Program-made: the position numbers and the translations under genes
Assembly: GCF_024199925.1 (NCBI RefSeq)
Contig: NZ_JANADR010000001.1
Span: 3,472,001 to 3,536,000 of the forward strand
DNA: 64,000 nt
Origin: Bradyrhizobium sp. CCGUVB1N3
Lineage (GTDB): Bacteria; Pseudomonadota; Alphaproteobacteria; Rhizobiales; Xanthobacteraceae
Reading direction: 5' to 3'
Notes under the pieces: model-generated
What the model saw: the letters and a program-made list of their open reading frames with translations, nothing else
Told to the model about the DNA's origin: nothing
Database searches by the model: none
Shown: in pieces, positions 1 to 8,488 of the stretch
Layout: every line of letters starts with the position of its first letter
Numbering within the stretch: the stretch's first letter is position 1

Positions 1-16
1 GGAAACGATCGTTTCC
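1..16. promoter_or_regulatory. 16-bp perfect palindrome, candidate TetR operator
   Basis: The first 16 bases read GGAAACGATCGTTTCC, a perfect inverted repeat. A 13/16 match (GGGAACAATCATTTCC) sits at 666-681 in front of the TetR gene. A palindrome repeated on both sides of a TetR gene is the usual arrangement of an autoregulated repressor with a neighbouring target, here a gene lying left of the window. Binding by this TetR is inferred. Confidence 0.55.
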
Positions 17-32
17 TAATTAGGCAAACAAA

Positions 33-653
33 TCAGGCGAGCAGCTTCATCGCGATCCCGACCAGGCGCTCGCCATCGAGCGGCAGCCGGGCCTTGCCGA
101 CGACGCGGAGCCCTTGCGTCATGCAGATCATCAGGCGCGCGGTATCGTCGGGATCGACATGGCGAGGGACCGAGCCGTCGGCCTGCCCTTCGCGAATGAG
201 GCCGGCGAGGAAGCTTTCATTGGTTTTGAGCCGGGCCGCGACCCACACCGCAATCTCCGGATCGACCGCGGCCAGCTCGACGGCACTGCCGACCACGAGG
301 CAGCCGCGTCGTCCTTCGCTGCCCTGGGACGCCTCGACGTAGGAAAGCAGTACGTTGCGCAGGCGGTCGCGTCCGCTTGTACCCTGCGCGGCAGCGCGCC
401 GAACCTCATCCTGGCGCCGCGCCGCGTAGCGCTCGAGCGCGGCGAGGAACACGGCATGCTTGTCTCGAAACGCCTTGTAGATGCTGCCGGTCGCGAGCTC
501 CATTGCCTCGGTCAGATCTCCGATCGAGGTGGCGTGGTAACCGCGTTCGCAAAACACCCGCACCGCCTTGTCCAACGCGACATCCAGGTCGAACTCGCGC
601 GGGCGGCCGGGCGGACGGGAGATGGGCTGCAATCCTCGTGCGTTCCTTCGCAT
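33..653 (-). CDS. TetR/AcrR family transcriptional regulator
   Basis: One-component repressor of about 206 residues. The N-terminal helix-turn-helix has the family pattern: a run of helices followed by GYHATSIGDLTEA and GSIYKAFRDKHAVF. The C-terminal half is a variable ligand-binding and dimerisation domain with the sequence RRGCLVVGSAVELA. Longer starts at 677 and 722 are open, but the ATG at 653 is preferred because the palindrome at 666-681 would otherwise lie inside the coding region. The gene is divergent from the TRAP binding protein. Ligand and targets are unknown; the matching palindromes suggest autoregulation and control of a gene left of base 1. Confidence 0.85.
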   Translation of the reverse strand: MRRNARGLQPISRPPGRPREFDLDVALDKAVRVFCERGYHATSIGDLTEAMELATGSIYKAFRDKHAVFLAALERYAARRQDEVRRAAAQGTSGRDRLRNVLLSYVEASQGSEGRRGCLVVGSAVELAAVDPEIAVWVAARLKTNESFLAGLIREGQADGSVPRHVDPDDTARLMICMTQGLRVVGKARLPLDGERLVGIAMKLLA

Positions 654-665
654 CCGCACACGATA

Positions 666-681
666 GGGAACAATCATTTCC
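666..681. promoter_or_regulatory. Imperfect palindrome in the TetR/DctP divergent promoter region
   Basis: GGGAACAATCATTTCC matches the perfect palindrome at 1-16 in 13 of 16 positions and keeps the arms and ATC core. It lies just upstream of the preferred TetR start at 653 and about 110 bases upstream of the DctP start. It is a candidate autoregulatory operator. Confidence 0.5.
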
Positions 682-792
682 AAATCAAGTCCGCCCTTGC
701 CGTTTGACAGCCCGGCCGCCATTCGCGATTTTCAAAGCAAGATTCTCGCAAAGACATGATTCACCATCAAAGATCCCATTGGAGCCGAAGCC

Positions 793-1809
793 GTGACCCT
801 GACCCGCCGGCGCGCCCTGCAGGCGCTGTCCGCCCTGCCCGCAGCCGGCCTCGCGGGTGCCGTGCCGCGCGTTGCCCGCGCCGCCGAGTTCGCGCTGACC
901 TACGGCAACAACCTGCCGCTCACGCATCCGCTCAATATCCGCGCGCAGGAGGCCGCCGATCGCGTCGCGAAGGAGACCGGCGGCCGGGTCGAGATCACGA
1001 TCTTCCCGAACAACCAGCTCGGCGGCGACACCGACATGCTGGCGCAGGTGCGCAGCGGCGCCATCACGTTTTTCACGCCATCGGCGCTGGTCGTGGCGAC
1101 GTTGGCCCAGGTGGCCGCGATCAATGCGGTCGGCTTCGCCTTTGCCGACTACGACCAGGTGTGGAAGGCGATGGACGGCGCGCTCGGCGCGCATGTGCGC
1201 GCGGCTATGGCCAAGGTCGGCCTCCATGCGTTCGAGAAGATGTGGGACAACGGTTTTCGCCAGATCACGAGCGGCACCAAGCCGATCGAGGGGGCCAAGG
1301 ACATGCGCGGATTGAAGATCCGCGTGCCCGTCAGCCCGCTGAGCGTTTCGATGTTCAAGGCGCTCTCGGCCTCGCCCACCGGCCTGCAATTCAGCGAGGT
1401 CTACTCGTCGCTCCAGACCCGCATCGTCGATGCACAGGAAAATCCGCTGCCGATCGTCCAGATCGCCAAGCTCTACGAGGTGCAGAGGTACTGCGCCATC
1501 AGCAACCACATCTGGGACGGCTTTTGGTTCGTCGCCAACGGCCGCACCTGGCATGCCCTGCCCGCGGACCTTCAGGCCGTCGTCGCCAGGGCCCTCAACG
1601 AGGCCGGCCTCAAGCAGCGCGAGGACATCAAGGCGTTCAACGCGACGGTGCAATCGGATCTTCAGGGCAAGGGCCTGGCATTCACGAAGCCCGCGCCCGA
1701 CAGTTTCCGCGCCAAGCTGCGCGAGGCAGGATTCTACGGCGAATGGAAGACACGGTTCGGCAATGAGGCCTGGGGACTGCTCGAAAGCGCCGTCGGCAAG
1801 CTCGCCTGA
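793..1809 (+). CDS. TRAP transporter substrate-binding protein, DctP family
   Basis: Periplasmic binding protein of 338 residues for a tripartite ATP-independent periplasmic transporter. The N-terminus has TRRRALQ followed by a hydrophobic stretch and an Ala-rich cleavage region, a Tat-like signal. The mature part shows DctP hallmarks: NQLGGDTDMLAQVRSG, a central block with MRGLKIRVP, and EVYSSLQTRIVDAQENP, which carries the conserved Arg that usually binds the substrate carboxylate. The start is GTG at 793. No DctQ or DctM membrane subunit follows, so it is either an orphan or works with subunits encoded elsewhere. The ligand cannot be read from the sequence; an organic acid is typical of the family. 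Confidence 0.88.
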   Translation: MTLTRRRALQALSALPAAGLAGAVPRVARAAEFALTYGNNLPLTHPLNIRAQEAADRVAKETGGRVEITIFPNNQLGGDTDMLAQVRSGAITFFTPSALVVATLAQVAAINAVGFAFADYDQVWKAMDGALGAHVRAAMAKVGLHAFEKMWDNGFRQITSGTKPIEGAKDMRGLKIRVPVSPLSVSMFKALSASPTGLQFSEVYSSLQTRIVDAQENPLPIVQIAKLYEVQRYCAISNHIWDGFWFVANGRTWHALPADLQAVVARALNEAGLKQREDIKAFNATVQSDLQGKGLAFTKPAPDSFRAKLREAGFYGEWKTRFGNEAWGLLESAVGKLA

Positions 1810-2156
1810 ATACCGCAGCGCATACGCGGCGGCGCAAATCCACGACACGACATTTGACGAGCCGAACCGGCGCGAACATCTTCTGTTGAAGAAGCCGGCA
1901 CCCGTTGTCATATGGTGTGTCGTATTGCGAAAATAGCTTTACGATGGCGGAAAAAAGCGAAAAACAACAATCAGGTAAGTGCGGCGGCTCCAGAATTCCC
2001 TTCATTCTTTGCTGCAAGTTCTCCGAGGGGACCTCTGAACTAAGAACAATAGAGTCAAAGACTTGTAGTGTCCTTTCGATTTGAAGTTCGCTCGGGAGGG
2101 TGCGGCAGAATCAAGCGAACTTCGGATTCGGCACTCTAGCCTGTCGAGCATTTGCC
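1810..2156. other. Intergenic region between dctP-like and rpiR-like genes
   Basis: About 350 bases with lower GC than the flanking genes. It presumably holds the promoter of the RpiR-family gene. A 46-codon open frame at 1944-2084 has no good ribosome binding site and resembles nothing I recognise. I see no RNA gene or clear terminator. Confidence 0.4.
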
Positions 2157-3005
2157 ATGAGTCAGCCCCCCTCCTCTTTCATCAATCGCGTGCTGGGCGT
2201 GATGAATTCCTTGCCCGATGCCGAGCGCCGTCTTGCCGAATTGACACTCGACTTTCCCGGGGATCTGGCGAGCTATTCAGCCTCCGAATTCGCCGCGCTG
2301 GCCGGCGTATCGAATGCGACCGTGAGCCGCTTCTTCCGGCGTCTAGGCTTCGACGACTTCAACACGGCCCGCCGCAGCGTACGGGCGGAAAAAAATATCG
2401 GTTCGCCGCTCCTGCTCGACGCCAAGCGCCGGCCTGCTCCCGATACGATCGCGTCGCATCTCGCCATGAGCCGCGCCAACCTGGAGGCGACGATGGCCCG
2501 CTTGAACGATGCAACCATTGACGAGATCACACAGGCGATCATTGCCGCACGGACGATCTGGGTTGCCGGATATCGCAGCAATCAGTCCTTTGCTGCCTAT
2601 TTTCGCTGGCAAATCTTCCAGTTTCTGCCGAAGGCACAACTGCTTCCTGGGCCTGGCGAAACGATTGGCGAGTACATGGCGAACTTCGAGGCGTCCGACT
2701 GCCTCGTTGCATTTGGGGTTCGCAGGCGGGCACGGCCGTTGCAGCACCTGATTGCTCAGGCGGGCCGATCGAAGACGAAGGTCGTCCTGATCACCGACCA
2801 TCTGTTCGGGGCGTCGCGCAGCGTCGACTGGATGATCCGCTGTGACGCAAAAGCACCCGGCGCGCTGGACAACCACACCGCGGTGATCGCCTTCTGCGAC
2901 CTGCTGATCACCCGCCTCTTCCACGCGACTGGAAAAAAAGGCCGGCGGCATCTCGCCGCGGTCGAAACCGCGCACGACGCAGCCGACGAATTGTCGCCGC
3001 TTTAG
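2157..3005 (+). CDS. MurR/RpiR family transcriptional regulator
   Basis: Regulator of about 282 residues. An N-terminal RpiR-type helix-turn-helix is visible around residues 30-65 (SEFAALAGVSNATVSRFFRRLG), followed by a C-terminal SIS domain that normally senses a phosphorylated sugar or related metabolite. The frame is open back to a GTG at 2100, but the ATG at 2157 gives the usual family N-terminus. It precedes an MFS transporter and a racemase-like gene on the same strand and most likely controls them. The SIS half contains atypical stretches, so the effector is not predictable. Confidence 0.85.
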   Translation: MSQPPSSFINRVLGVMNSLPDAERRLAELTLDFPGDLASYSASEFAALAGVSNATVSRFFRRLGFDDFNTARRSVRAEKNIGSPLLLDAKRRPAPDTIASHLAMSRANLEATMARLNDATIDEITQAIIAARTIWVAGYRSNQSFAAYFRWQIFQFLPKAQLLPGPGETIGEYMANFEASDCLVAFGVRRRARPLQHLIAQAGRSKTKVVLITDHLFGASRSVDWMIRCDAKAPGALDNHTAVIAFCDLLITRLFHATGKKGRRHLAAVETAHDAADELSPL

Positions 3006-3159
3006 GCAAACTGCCGCATCTCAATCGCGTGTCGGGATCTGCTGCCTTCACGCTAGGCGATGATTGCCAATATTTCCGTCACGCGCAGCATTGAAAATGT
3101 TTTTTCACAAGATAGACTTCTTGAAATTATATTATCGTTCGTTGACGTGGAGGATTACC

Positions 3160-4596
3160 GTGGAGACGGCTAACACCAGCTCGGCATCAAAGTCGTCGGC
3201 GGCGATGCAACAGCTCGAGTCGACGCTCGAGCAGATCGGCGTCACCAAGGCGCACAAGCACATCATTGCGCTCATCCTGTTCGGCTGCCTGTTCGACAGT
3301 TTCGAGCAGAACACCATCGGCATCGCAGGCCCGGCGCTTCGCGCGCAATGGGGGTTGACGGCGACGGATATCGGCCTTCTCAACACCATCACGTTCGGCA
3401 CCGCCGCCATCGGACGGCTCACATCCGGTGCGATCGGCGACCGCTACGGGCGCCGGATCATGCTCGGCATCAATCTCCTGCTGTTCACCATCGGCTCGCT
3501 CGCATGTGCGCTGGCACCGAGTTTCGGCGCGCTCTGCGTGGCCCGCGCCATCGTCGGATTCGGTGTAGGCGGCGAAATTTCGACCGCCGTCACGATGCTG
3601 GCCGAGTTCTGTTCTCCGAGATTCCGCGGGACCGCCGCGGGCCTCGTCAACGTCGGGGCCGGTGGCTTTGGCAACTTCCTTGCGCCAGCCTTCGGTCTCG
3701 TCGTCTTCAGCCTGTTCTCCGGCTCGGAGAACTGGCGCTGGCTGTTTGCGTCGCTCGCACTTCCGGCGCTTCTCGTGGTGTTCTATCGCCGCTACATCCC
3801 GGAAACACCACGATTCCTGGTATCGGTCGGAAAATTGGCCGAAGCGAACCGGGTGCTGTCTATCCTCGCCTCCGGCTCGCTCAACCCGCGCGGCCTGGAA
3901 GTCACACACTATTTGACCGAGTCGAATGTGACGAACGAAGCCGCACCCAAGGGAGCGTGGACCGGCATCTTCAAAGGCCAATATCTGGTTCGGACGATCG
4001 CCGTCTCTATCGCCATCGTGATGAGCTACGGAGCTCAGCTCTCGGTGCTGACGCTGATGCCGATCATCTTCGTCGCGAAGGGCCACACATTGTCGGGCAG
4101 CCTGCTCTTCACCATGATCATTCAAAGCGGCAGCGTGCTCGGCACCATCGCGGCGTCGATGTTCGGTTACTATCTGCCTCGCAAGAAGGTGCTGACCGTC
4201 GGGGCCGTTTGCGCGTGCCTTGCCGCGCTTTGCATCGTCTACCTTGGCAACAGTCTGGTGATGCTGCTCCTGCTGGGCGCCCTGTTCCAATTTTTCGTGC
4301 TGTTGCTCAATACTTCGATTTGGATCTACGCGCCGGAGCTCTTCCCAACCCGGATGCGCGCGTTCGGCGTGGCGTTCATTCTCGCCGCGGGTTCGGCCGC
4401 GGGCTCGTTCGTGCCATCGATCTCGGGCCTGCTGTTCGACCACTATGGTATCATCGGCGTGTTCGCACTGGCGGCCGCGATGTATGCGGTCTTTGCGGCG
4501 TCGATCCAGTTCGGTCCGGAAACCTACGGCAAGCCGATGGAAGAGTCGGTGCGACCTGCCGAAGCGAGGCGCGAGACATCCGCGAAGTTTGCATGA
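3160..4596 (+). CDS. MFS transporter (sugar/aromatic-acid:H+ symporter type)
   Basis: Inner-membrane transporter of 478 residues with about 12 hydrophobic segments. The loop after TM2 carries the MFS signature IGDRYGRRIMLG, and a related GRR/PETPRFL block appears after TM6, as in the AAHS and sugar-porter families. The frame extends upstream to 3064, but the GTG at 3160 is preceded by TGGAGG at 3148-3153 with 7-base spacing, which fixes the start. Its stop overlaps the start of the racemase-like gene (ATGA), so the two are translationally coupled. The substrate is probably a small organic acid or amino-acid derivative handled by the downstream enzyme; this is inference. Confidence 0.87.
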   Translation: METANTSSASKSSAAMQQLESTLEQIGVTKAHKHIIALILFGCLFDSFEQNTIGIAGPALRAQWGLTATDIGLLNTITFGTAAIGRLTSGAIGDRYGRRIMLGINLLLFTIGSLACALAPSFGALCVARAIVGFGVGGEISTAVTMLAEFCSPRFRGTAAGLVNVGAGGFGNFLAPAFGLVVFSLFSGSENWRWLFASLALPALLVVFYRRYIPETPRFLVSVGKLAEANRVLSILASGSLNPRGLEVTHYLTESNVTNEAAPKGAWTGIFKGQYLVRTIAVSIAIVMSYGAQLSVLTLMPIIFVAKGHTLSGSLLFTMIIQSGSVLGTIAASMFGYYLPRKKVLTVGAVCACLAALCIVYLGNSLVMLLLLGALFQFFVLLLNTSIWIYAPELFPTRMRAFGVAFILAAGSAAGSFVPSISGLLFDHYGIIGVFALAAAMYAVFAASIQFGPETYGKPMEESVRPAEARRETSAKFA

Positions 4597-5264
4597 CGCT
4601 GCGCGCCGACGATGGGCATATCGTCCTGATCAATCCGAACAGTGCGCAATCGACCACGGAGATGATGCTGGCGATCGCGAGAAACTCGGCTGGCGAGAAC
4701 GTATCCGTGATCGGCGTGACGGCGACGCGGGCACCGGCCATGATCGTGTCGCCGCAGGAACTCGAGAGCGCCGCCGACGAGGTGGTGGAGCTCGGACTCG
4801 CACGGCGGCAAAGCTGCCTGGGTTTCATCGTTAGTGCGTTTGGCGATCCGGGGCTCGAGGCACTGCGGCGTGAGTCGCAACTTCCCGCTACCGGCATTTG
4901 CGAAGCATCGATGTTGGCGGCCCACGCGGGAGGCCGCCGCTTTGGCGTCGCCACCGTAACCCCCGAGCTCGCCGACGCCATCGCGGCAAGGGCTCTGCAT
5001 CTAGGGCTTGCGGGGTTCTACTCCGGCATTCGTTGTACACCCGGCGACCCGAGAGCCATCGCTGCACAGCCGCGCCGGCTGAACGAAGAATTGGCCGAAG
5101 CGGTCAAGGCGTGCATTGAGCGCGACGGCGCGGAGGCCGTCATCATTGGCGGCGGCCCGCTCGGCGAAGCGGCAACGCATCTGCAGGCGTTCTTCGCCGA
5201 GCCGATCATTGCACCGATCCCAAGCGCGGTGAGGCGGCTTCTTGGCCTGATCGAGCGACACTGA
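4593..5264 (+). CDS. Aspartate/glutamate (hydantoin) racemase family protein, catalytic Cys missing
   Basis: Cytosolic protein of 223 residues in the Asp/Glu/hydantoin racemase superfamily. The opening INPNSAQSTTEMM matches the family NPN-S-T motif, and FGDPGLEALR and the C-terminal VIIGGGPLG block align with the two active-site loops. In characterised hydantoin racemases each loop carries a Cys (ACF-D and LGCAG types). Here the positions appear to be Ala82 and Gly187, so a two-base Cys mechanism is unlikely. It overlaps the MFS gene by four bases (ATGA) and belongs to that unit. It may be a non-racemising relative such as a decarboxylase or isomerase. Confidence 0.8.
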   Translation: MTLRADDGHIVLINPNSAQSTTEMMLAIARNSAGENVSVIGVTATRAPAMIVSPQELESAADEVVELGLARRQSCLGFIVSAFGDPGLEALRRESQLPATGICEASMLAAHAGGRRFGVATVTPELADAIAARALHLGLAGFYSGIRCTPGDPRAIAAQPRRLNEELAEAVKACIERDGAEAVIIGGGPLGEAATHLQAFFAEPIIAPIPSAVRRLLGLIERH

Positions 5265-5379
5265 GTGCCGCCTGGGGCAGGCGCCGTTGGAGCGGACCGT
5301 CCCGAGCCATGCCGCGCGCACAGGCCGCCCTGCCGGCCCAGAATCGGCCGTGGACGCCCCCCTGAAATCCGTGCAAAAA

Positions 5380-5400
5380 GGCACCGCAAGCTGCGGCGGT
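5380..5400 (-). terminator. Possible terminator downstream of tRNA-Pro
   Basis: On the minus strand ACCGC, an 8-base loop and GCGGT are followed by GCC and five T residues. It lies about 40 bases beyond the 3' end of the tRNA. The stem is short, so confidence is moderate. Confidence 0.4.
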
Positions 5401-5441
5401 TTCCCGCCAAGCCTCTGCAAAACGTCGACTTTTGGAAATAA

Positions 5442-5518
5442 TGGTCGGAGTGGCAGGATTCGAACCTGCGACCCCTGCGTCCCGAACGCAGTGCTCTACC
5501 GGGCTGAGCCACACTCCG
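5442..5518 (-). tRNA. tRNA-Pro (anticodon CGG)
   Basis: A 77-nt cloverleaf on the minus strand including an encoded CCA. The acceptor arms CGGAGTG and CACTCCG pair fully. The anticodon stem CTGCG/CGCAG encloses loop TTCGGGA, giving anticodon CGG, which reads codon CCG. The T arm contains GGTTCGAATCC. CCG is a major proline codon in GC-rich genomes. It stands alone between the racemase-like gene and the threonylcarbamoyl-AMP synthase gene. Confidence 0.96.
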
Positions 5519-5586
5519 ACAAGAAGGCGGCTTATAGCGTCGGGTTTGGCACACCGCAAGCGGCCGATTTGAGGAATTTTGTCCCA

Positions 5587-6576
5587 GTGAAAACGGGCCT
5601 GACCACCCAGATTCTATCGGCCGGACCGGCCGCCACCGATGCCGCCGCGCGGGCGCTTGGGGCAGGCCGGCTGGTCGCGTTCCCGACCGAGACGGTCTAT
5701 GGGCTCGGTGCGGATGCCGCCAACGCGACCGCGATCGCCCATCTCTACGCCGCCAAGGGCCGCCCCGCCTTCAATCCGCTGATCGCTCATGTCACCGACC
5801 TCGCCGCCGCAAGGCGCATTGGACGGTTCAATTCGCAGGCGATCAGGCTCGCGCAAGCGTTCTGGCCGGGGCCGCTGACGCTGGTGGTGCCGAAGACGGA
5901 TGACTGCCCGGTCGCTGAGCTTGCGACCGCCGGGCTCGATACGGTCGCGATTCGCGTCCCCGCCCATCCCGTCGCGCAGGCGATCCTGCGCGCCTTCGAC
6001 GGGGCGGTGGTGGCGCCGTCGGCGAACATCTCCGGCCATGTCTCGCCGACGCTGGCGGCGCATGTGGAAAGCGATCTTGCGGGGCGGATCGACCTGATCG
6101 TCGACGGCGGGCCGGTCGAGGTCGGCGTCGAATCGACCATTCTCGGCTGCTTCGAGGCGCCGACGCTGCTTCGCCCCGGCGGATTGTCGCGCGAAAAAAT
6201 CGAGGCCGTGCTGGGTGCGCCGCTGGCGCGGCCGCCGCACGATGTCGAGAGCGACGACAGCCAGCCGCTCGCGCCCGGCATGCTCGCCTCGCACTACGCG
6301 CCACGCGCCACAGTGCGGCTCAATGCGCATGATGTCGCGCCCGGCGAGGTGCTGCTTGCCTTCGGATCGGCCCTGCTACCCGGCGCCGAACAGGGCGCCG
6401 GCGTCATGAATTTGTCAGCGAGCGGTGATCTCGATGAAGCTGCCGCCAACCTGTTCGGCTATCTTCGCGCCCTCGATGCGAAGAGCCCGCGCGCCATCGC
6501 GGTGATGGCGGTGCCTGAGGAAGGGCTCGGCGAAGCGATCAACGACCGGCTGCGGCGCGCAGCGGTGGCGCGGTAA
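5587..6576 (+). CDS. L-threonylcarbamoyladenylate synthase (Sua5/YwlC)
   Basis: Makes threonylcarbamoyl-AMP from threonine, bicarbonate and ATP, the first step of t6A modification at position 37 of ANN-decoding tRNAs. The product has about 329 residues, the long Sua5 form with an extra C-terminal domain rather than the short TsaC form. The YrdC-type core is clear: FPTETVYGLGADA, then KGRPAFNPL, and a second block with APSANISGHVSPT. The open frame runs back through the tRNA gene, so the GTG at 5587, with GAGGA at 5571-5575, is the realistic start. Only a few bases separate it from the next flavoprotein gene. Confidence 0.92.
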   Translation: MKTGLTTQILSAGPAATDAAARALGAGRLVAFPTETVYGLGADAANATAIAHLYAAKGRPAFNPLIAHVTDLAAARRIGRFNSQAIRLAQAFWPGPLTLVVPKTDDCPVAELATAGLDTVAIRVPAHPVAQAILRAFDGAVVAPSANISGHVSPTLAAHVESDLAGRIDLIVDGGPVEVGVESTILGCFEAPTLLRPGGLSREKIEAVLGAPLARPPHDVESDDSQPLAPGMLASHYAPRATVRLNAHDVAPGEVLLAFGSALLPGAEQGAGVMNLSASGDLDEAAANLFGYLRALDAKSPRAIAVMAVPEEGLGEAINDRLRRAAVAR

Positions 6577-6600
6577 CACGCGGTGAAGAGAGAAGAAGAG

Positions 6601-8028
6601 ATGAACGTCACGACACCTGCCGTCGCTCCGCTTGCGCCGGAGCTGATCGAGAAATTCCGCGCCATTGTCGGCGCCAAATATGCCGTGACCGACCCGGCCG
6701 ACATCGAGCCTTACCTCACCGAGGAGCGTAACCTGTTCCACGGTCGCTCGCCGCTGGTGCTGCGGCCCGCGACGACCGCGGAAGTTTCCGCGATCTGCAA
6801 GCTCGCCTCCGAACACAAAATCGCGCTGGTGCCGCAGGGCGGCAACACCGGCCTCGTCGGCGGTCAGACGCCGCACAATGGCGAGGTGGTGGTGTCCCTG
6901 CGCCGGCTGGACAAGATCCGCGAGGTCGATACCGCCTCCAACACCATGACCTGCGAGGCCGGCGTGGTGCTGCAAATCGCGCAGCAGAAGGCGGCCGAGG
7001 TCGATCGCCTGTTCCCGCTGTCGCTGGGCGCGGAGGGCAGCTGCACCATCGGCGGCAATCTGTCGACCAATGCCGGCGGCACCGCCGCGCTCGCCTATGG
7101 CGTCGCGCGCGAGATGGCGCTGGGGCTCGAGGTCGTGCTAGCCGACGGACGCGTGCTCAACGCTCTGTCGAAGCTGAAGAAGGACAACACCGGCTATAAC
7201 CTGCATAACCTCTTCATCGGCGCCGAAGGCACGCTCGGCATCATCACGGCTGCGACCTTGAAACTGTTTCCGAAGCCGCGGGCGATCGAGACCGCATTCG
7301 TCGGGCTGAAGTCGCCGGCGGAGGCGCTGAAGCTGCTGACCATCGCGCAGGGCGAGGCGTCGACCGCGCTGACGAGCTTTGAACTGTTGGCGGAGATGGC
7401 GGTCGATTTCTCGATCCGCCACGGCATCGACGTGCGCGATCCGCTCGAGCAGAAGCATCCCTGGTACGTGCTGATGGAATTGTCCTCGCCGCGTGACGAT
7501 GCGCGCGCCACGCTGGAATCGATCCTCACCCGTGCGATGGAGGAGGAGATCGTCGACGACGCAGTGATCGCCGCGAACCTCACGCAGCGCGCCGGCTTCT
7601 GGAAGCTGCGCGACGAGATGTCGGCGGCGCAGAAGCCGGAGGGCGGCTCGATCAAGCACGACATCTCCGTTCCCGTCGCCGCGGTGCCGGCCTTCATCGC
7701 GGAAGCCGATGCCGCGGTGGTCAAGCTGATCCCCGGCGCACGGCCGGTGCCGTTCGGCCATCTCGGCGACGGCAATCTGCATTACAATGTCAGCCAGCCG
7801 GTCGGCGCCAACACCGCCGACTTCCTCGCCCGCTGGCACGACGTCAACACGGTCGTGTTCGAGATCGTGCTGCGCATGGGCGGCTCGATCTCGGCCGAGC
7901 ACGGCATCGGCGTACTCAAGCGCGACGAACTGCCCGACGTGAAGGACAAGACCGCGATCGAATTGATGCGGCAGGTCAAGGCAATGCTCGACCCCCTCCA
8001 AATCATGAACCCCGGTAAAGTGCTGTGA
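6601..8028 (+). CDS. FAD-binding oxidoreductase, GlcD/D-2-hydroxyglutarate dehydrogenase-like
   Basis: Flavoprotein of 475 residues in the VAO/PCMH family. The FAD-binding loop PQGGNTGLVGGQTP and the block NLSTNAGGTA are characteristic, and the C-terminal half has GHLGDGNLHYNV and AEHGIG, found in D-lactate, glycolate and D-2-hydroxyglutarate dehydrogenases. The ATG at 6601 directly follows a purine-rich AGAGAAGAAGAG and is preferred over the GTG at 6583. The stop overlaps the next start (GTGA), so it is coupled to a GNAT gene. The substrate is most likely a D-2-hydroxyacid; electrons probably pass to quinone or ETF. The exact substrate is not determined. Confidence 0.9.
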   Translation: MNVTTPAVAPLAPELIEKFRAIVGAKYAVTDPADIEPYLTEERNLFHGRSPLVLRPATTAEVSAICKLASEHKIALVPQGGNTGLVGGQTPHNGEVVVSLRRLDKIREVDTASNTMTCEAGVVLQIAQQKAAEVDRLFPLSLGAEGSCTIGGNLSTNAGGTAALAYGVAREMALGLEVVLADGRVLNALSKLKKDNTGYNLHNLFIGAEGTLGIITAATLKLFPKPRAIETAFVGLKSPAEALKLLTIAQGEASTALTSFELLAEMAVDFSIRHGIDVRDPLEQKHPWYVLMELSSPRDDARATLESILTRAMEEEIVDDAVIAANLTQRAGFWKLRDEMSAAQKPEGGSIKHDISVPVAAVPAFIAEADAAVVKLIPGARPVPFGHLGDGNLHYNVSQPVGANTADFLARWHDVNTVVFEIVLRMGGSISAEHGIGVLKRDELPDVKDKTAIELMRQVKAMLDPLQIMNPGKVL

Positions 8029-8480
8029 ACGTGCCCGCGTCCCCTTCCCCGCTCGCGATCGCAGAGATTGCGGATGCCGATATTGAGACCGTCGTTGCGC
8101 TGTGGCAGAGCTGCGGCCTGACACGGCCCTGGAACGATCCGCATGCCGATATCGCGCTGGCGCGGCGCGAGGCCAATTCGACCGTGTTGATCGGGCGGGA
8201 CGGCGCTGCGATCGTGGCCAGCGCGATGGTCGGCCATGACGGCCATCGCGGCTGGATCTATTACGTCGCGGTGGATCCCGATTGCCGCAAGCGCGGCTAT
8301 GGCAGCGGCATCATGGCCGCCGCCGAGGACTGGCTGCGCCAGGCCGGCATCGCAAAACTCCAGCTCCTGGTCCGCCGCGAGAACAAGCAGGCCGGCGCGT
8401 TCTACACGTCCCTCGGCTTCGAAGAGTCAACGTCGGTGATGTTCGCCAAATGGCTCGACGGCCGCGACCCGACCCCTTAG
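8025..8480 (+). CDS. GNAT family acetyltransferase (YpeA-like)
   Basis: Acetyl-CoA-dependent N-acetyltransferase of 151 residues. The GNAT core is visible as YYVAVDPDCRKRGYGSGIM, where RKRGYGSG is the acetyl-CoA pyrophosphate-binding loop, followed by LQLLVRRENKQAGAFYTSLGF. The start GTG overlaps the preceding stop (GTGA at 8025-8028). It has the length and LTRPWNDP block of YpeA-type proteins, whose substrate is not established. It sits between the GlcD-like gene and a NUDIX gene on the same strand with 8 bases to the latter, suggesting one transcript. Confidence 0.88.
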   Translation: MNVPASPSPLAIAEIADADIETVVALWQSCGLTRPWNDPHADIALARREANSTVLIGRDGAAIVASAMVGHDGHRGWIYYVAVDPDCRKRGYGSGIMAAAEDWLRQAGIAKLQLLVRRENKQAGAFYTSLGFEESTSVMFAKWLDGRDPTP

Positions 8481-8488
8481 AGGCCTGC

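Noticed and set aside
1944..2084. 46-codon open frame in the dctP-rpiR gap
   Set aside because: It has no ribosome site worth the name, unusual Cys-rich composition, and no similarity I recognise.
5372..5441. Second tRNA or small RNA next to tRNA-Pro
   Set aside because: No cloverleaf can be drawn; the region holds only a short hairpin followed by T residues.
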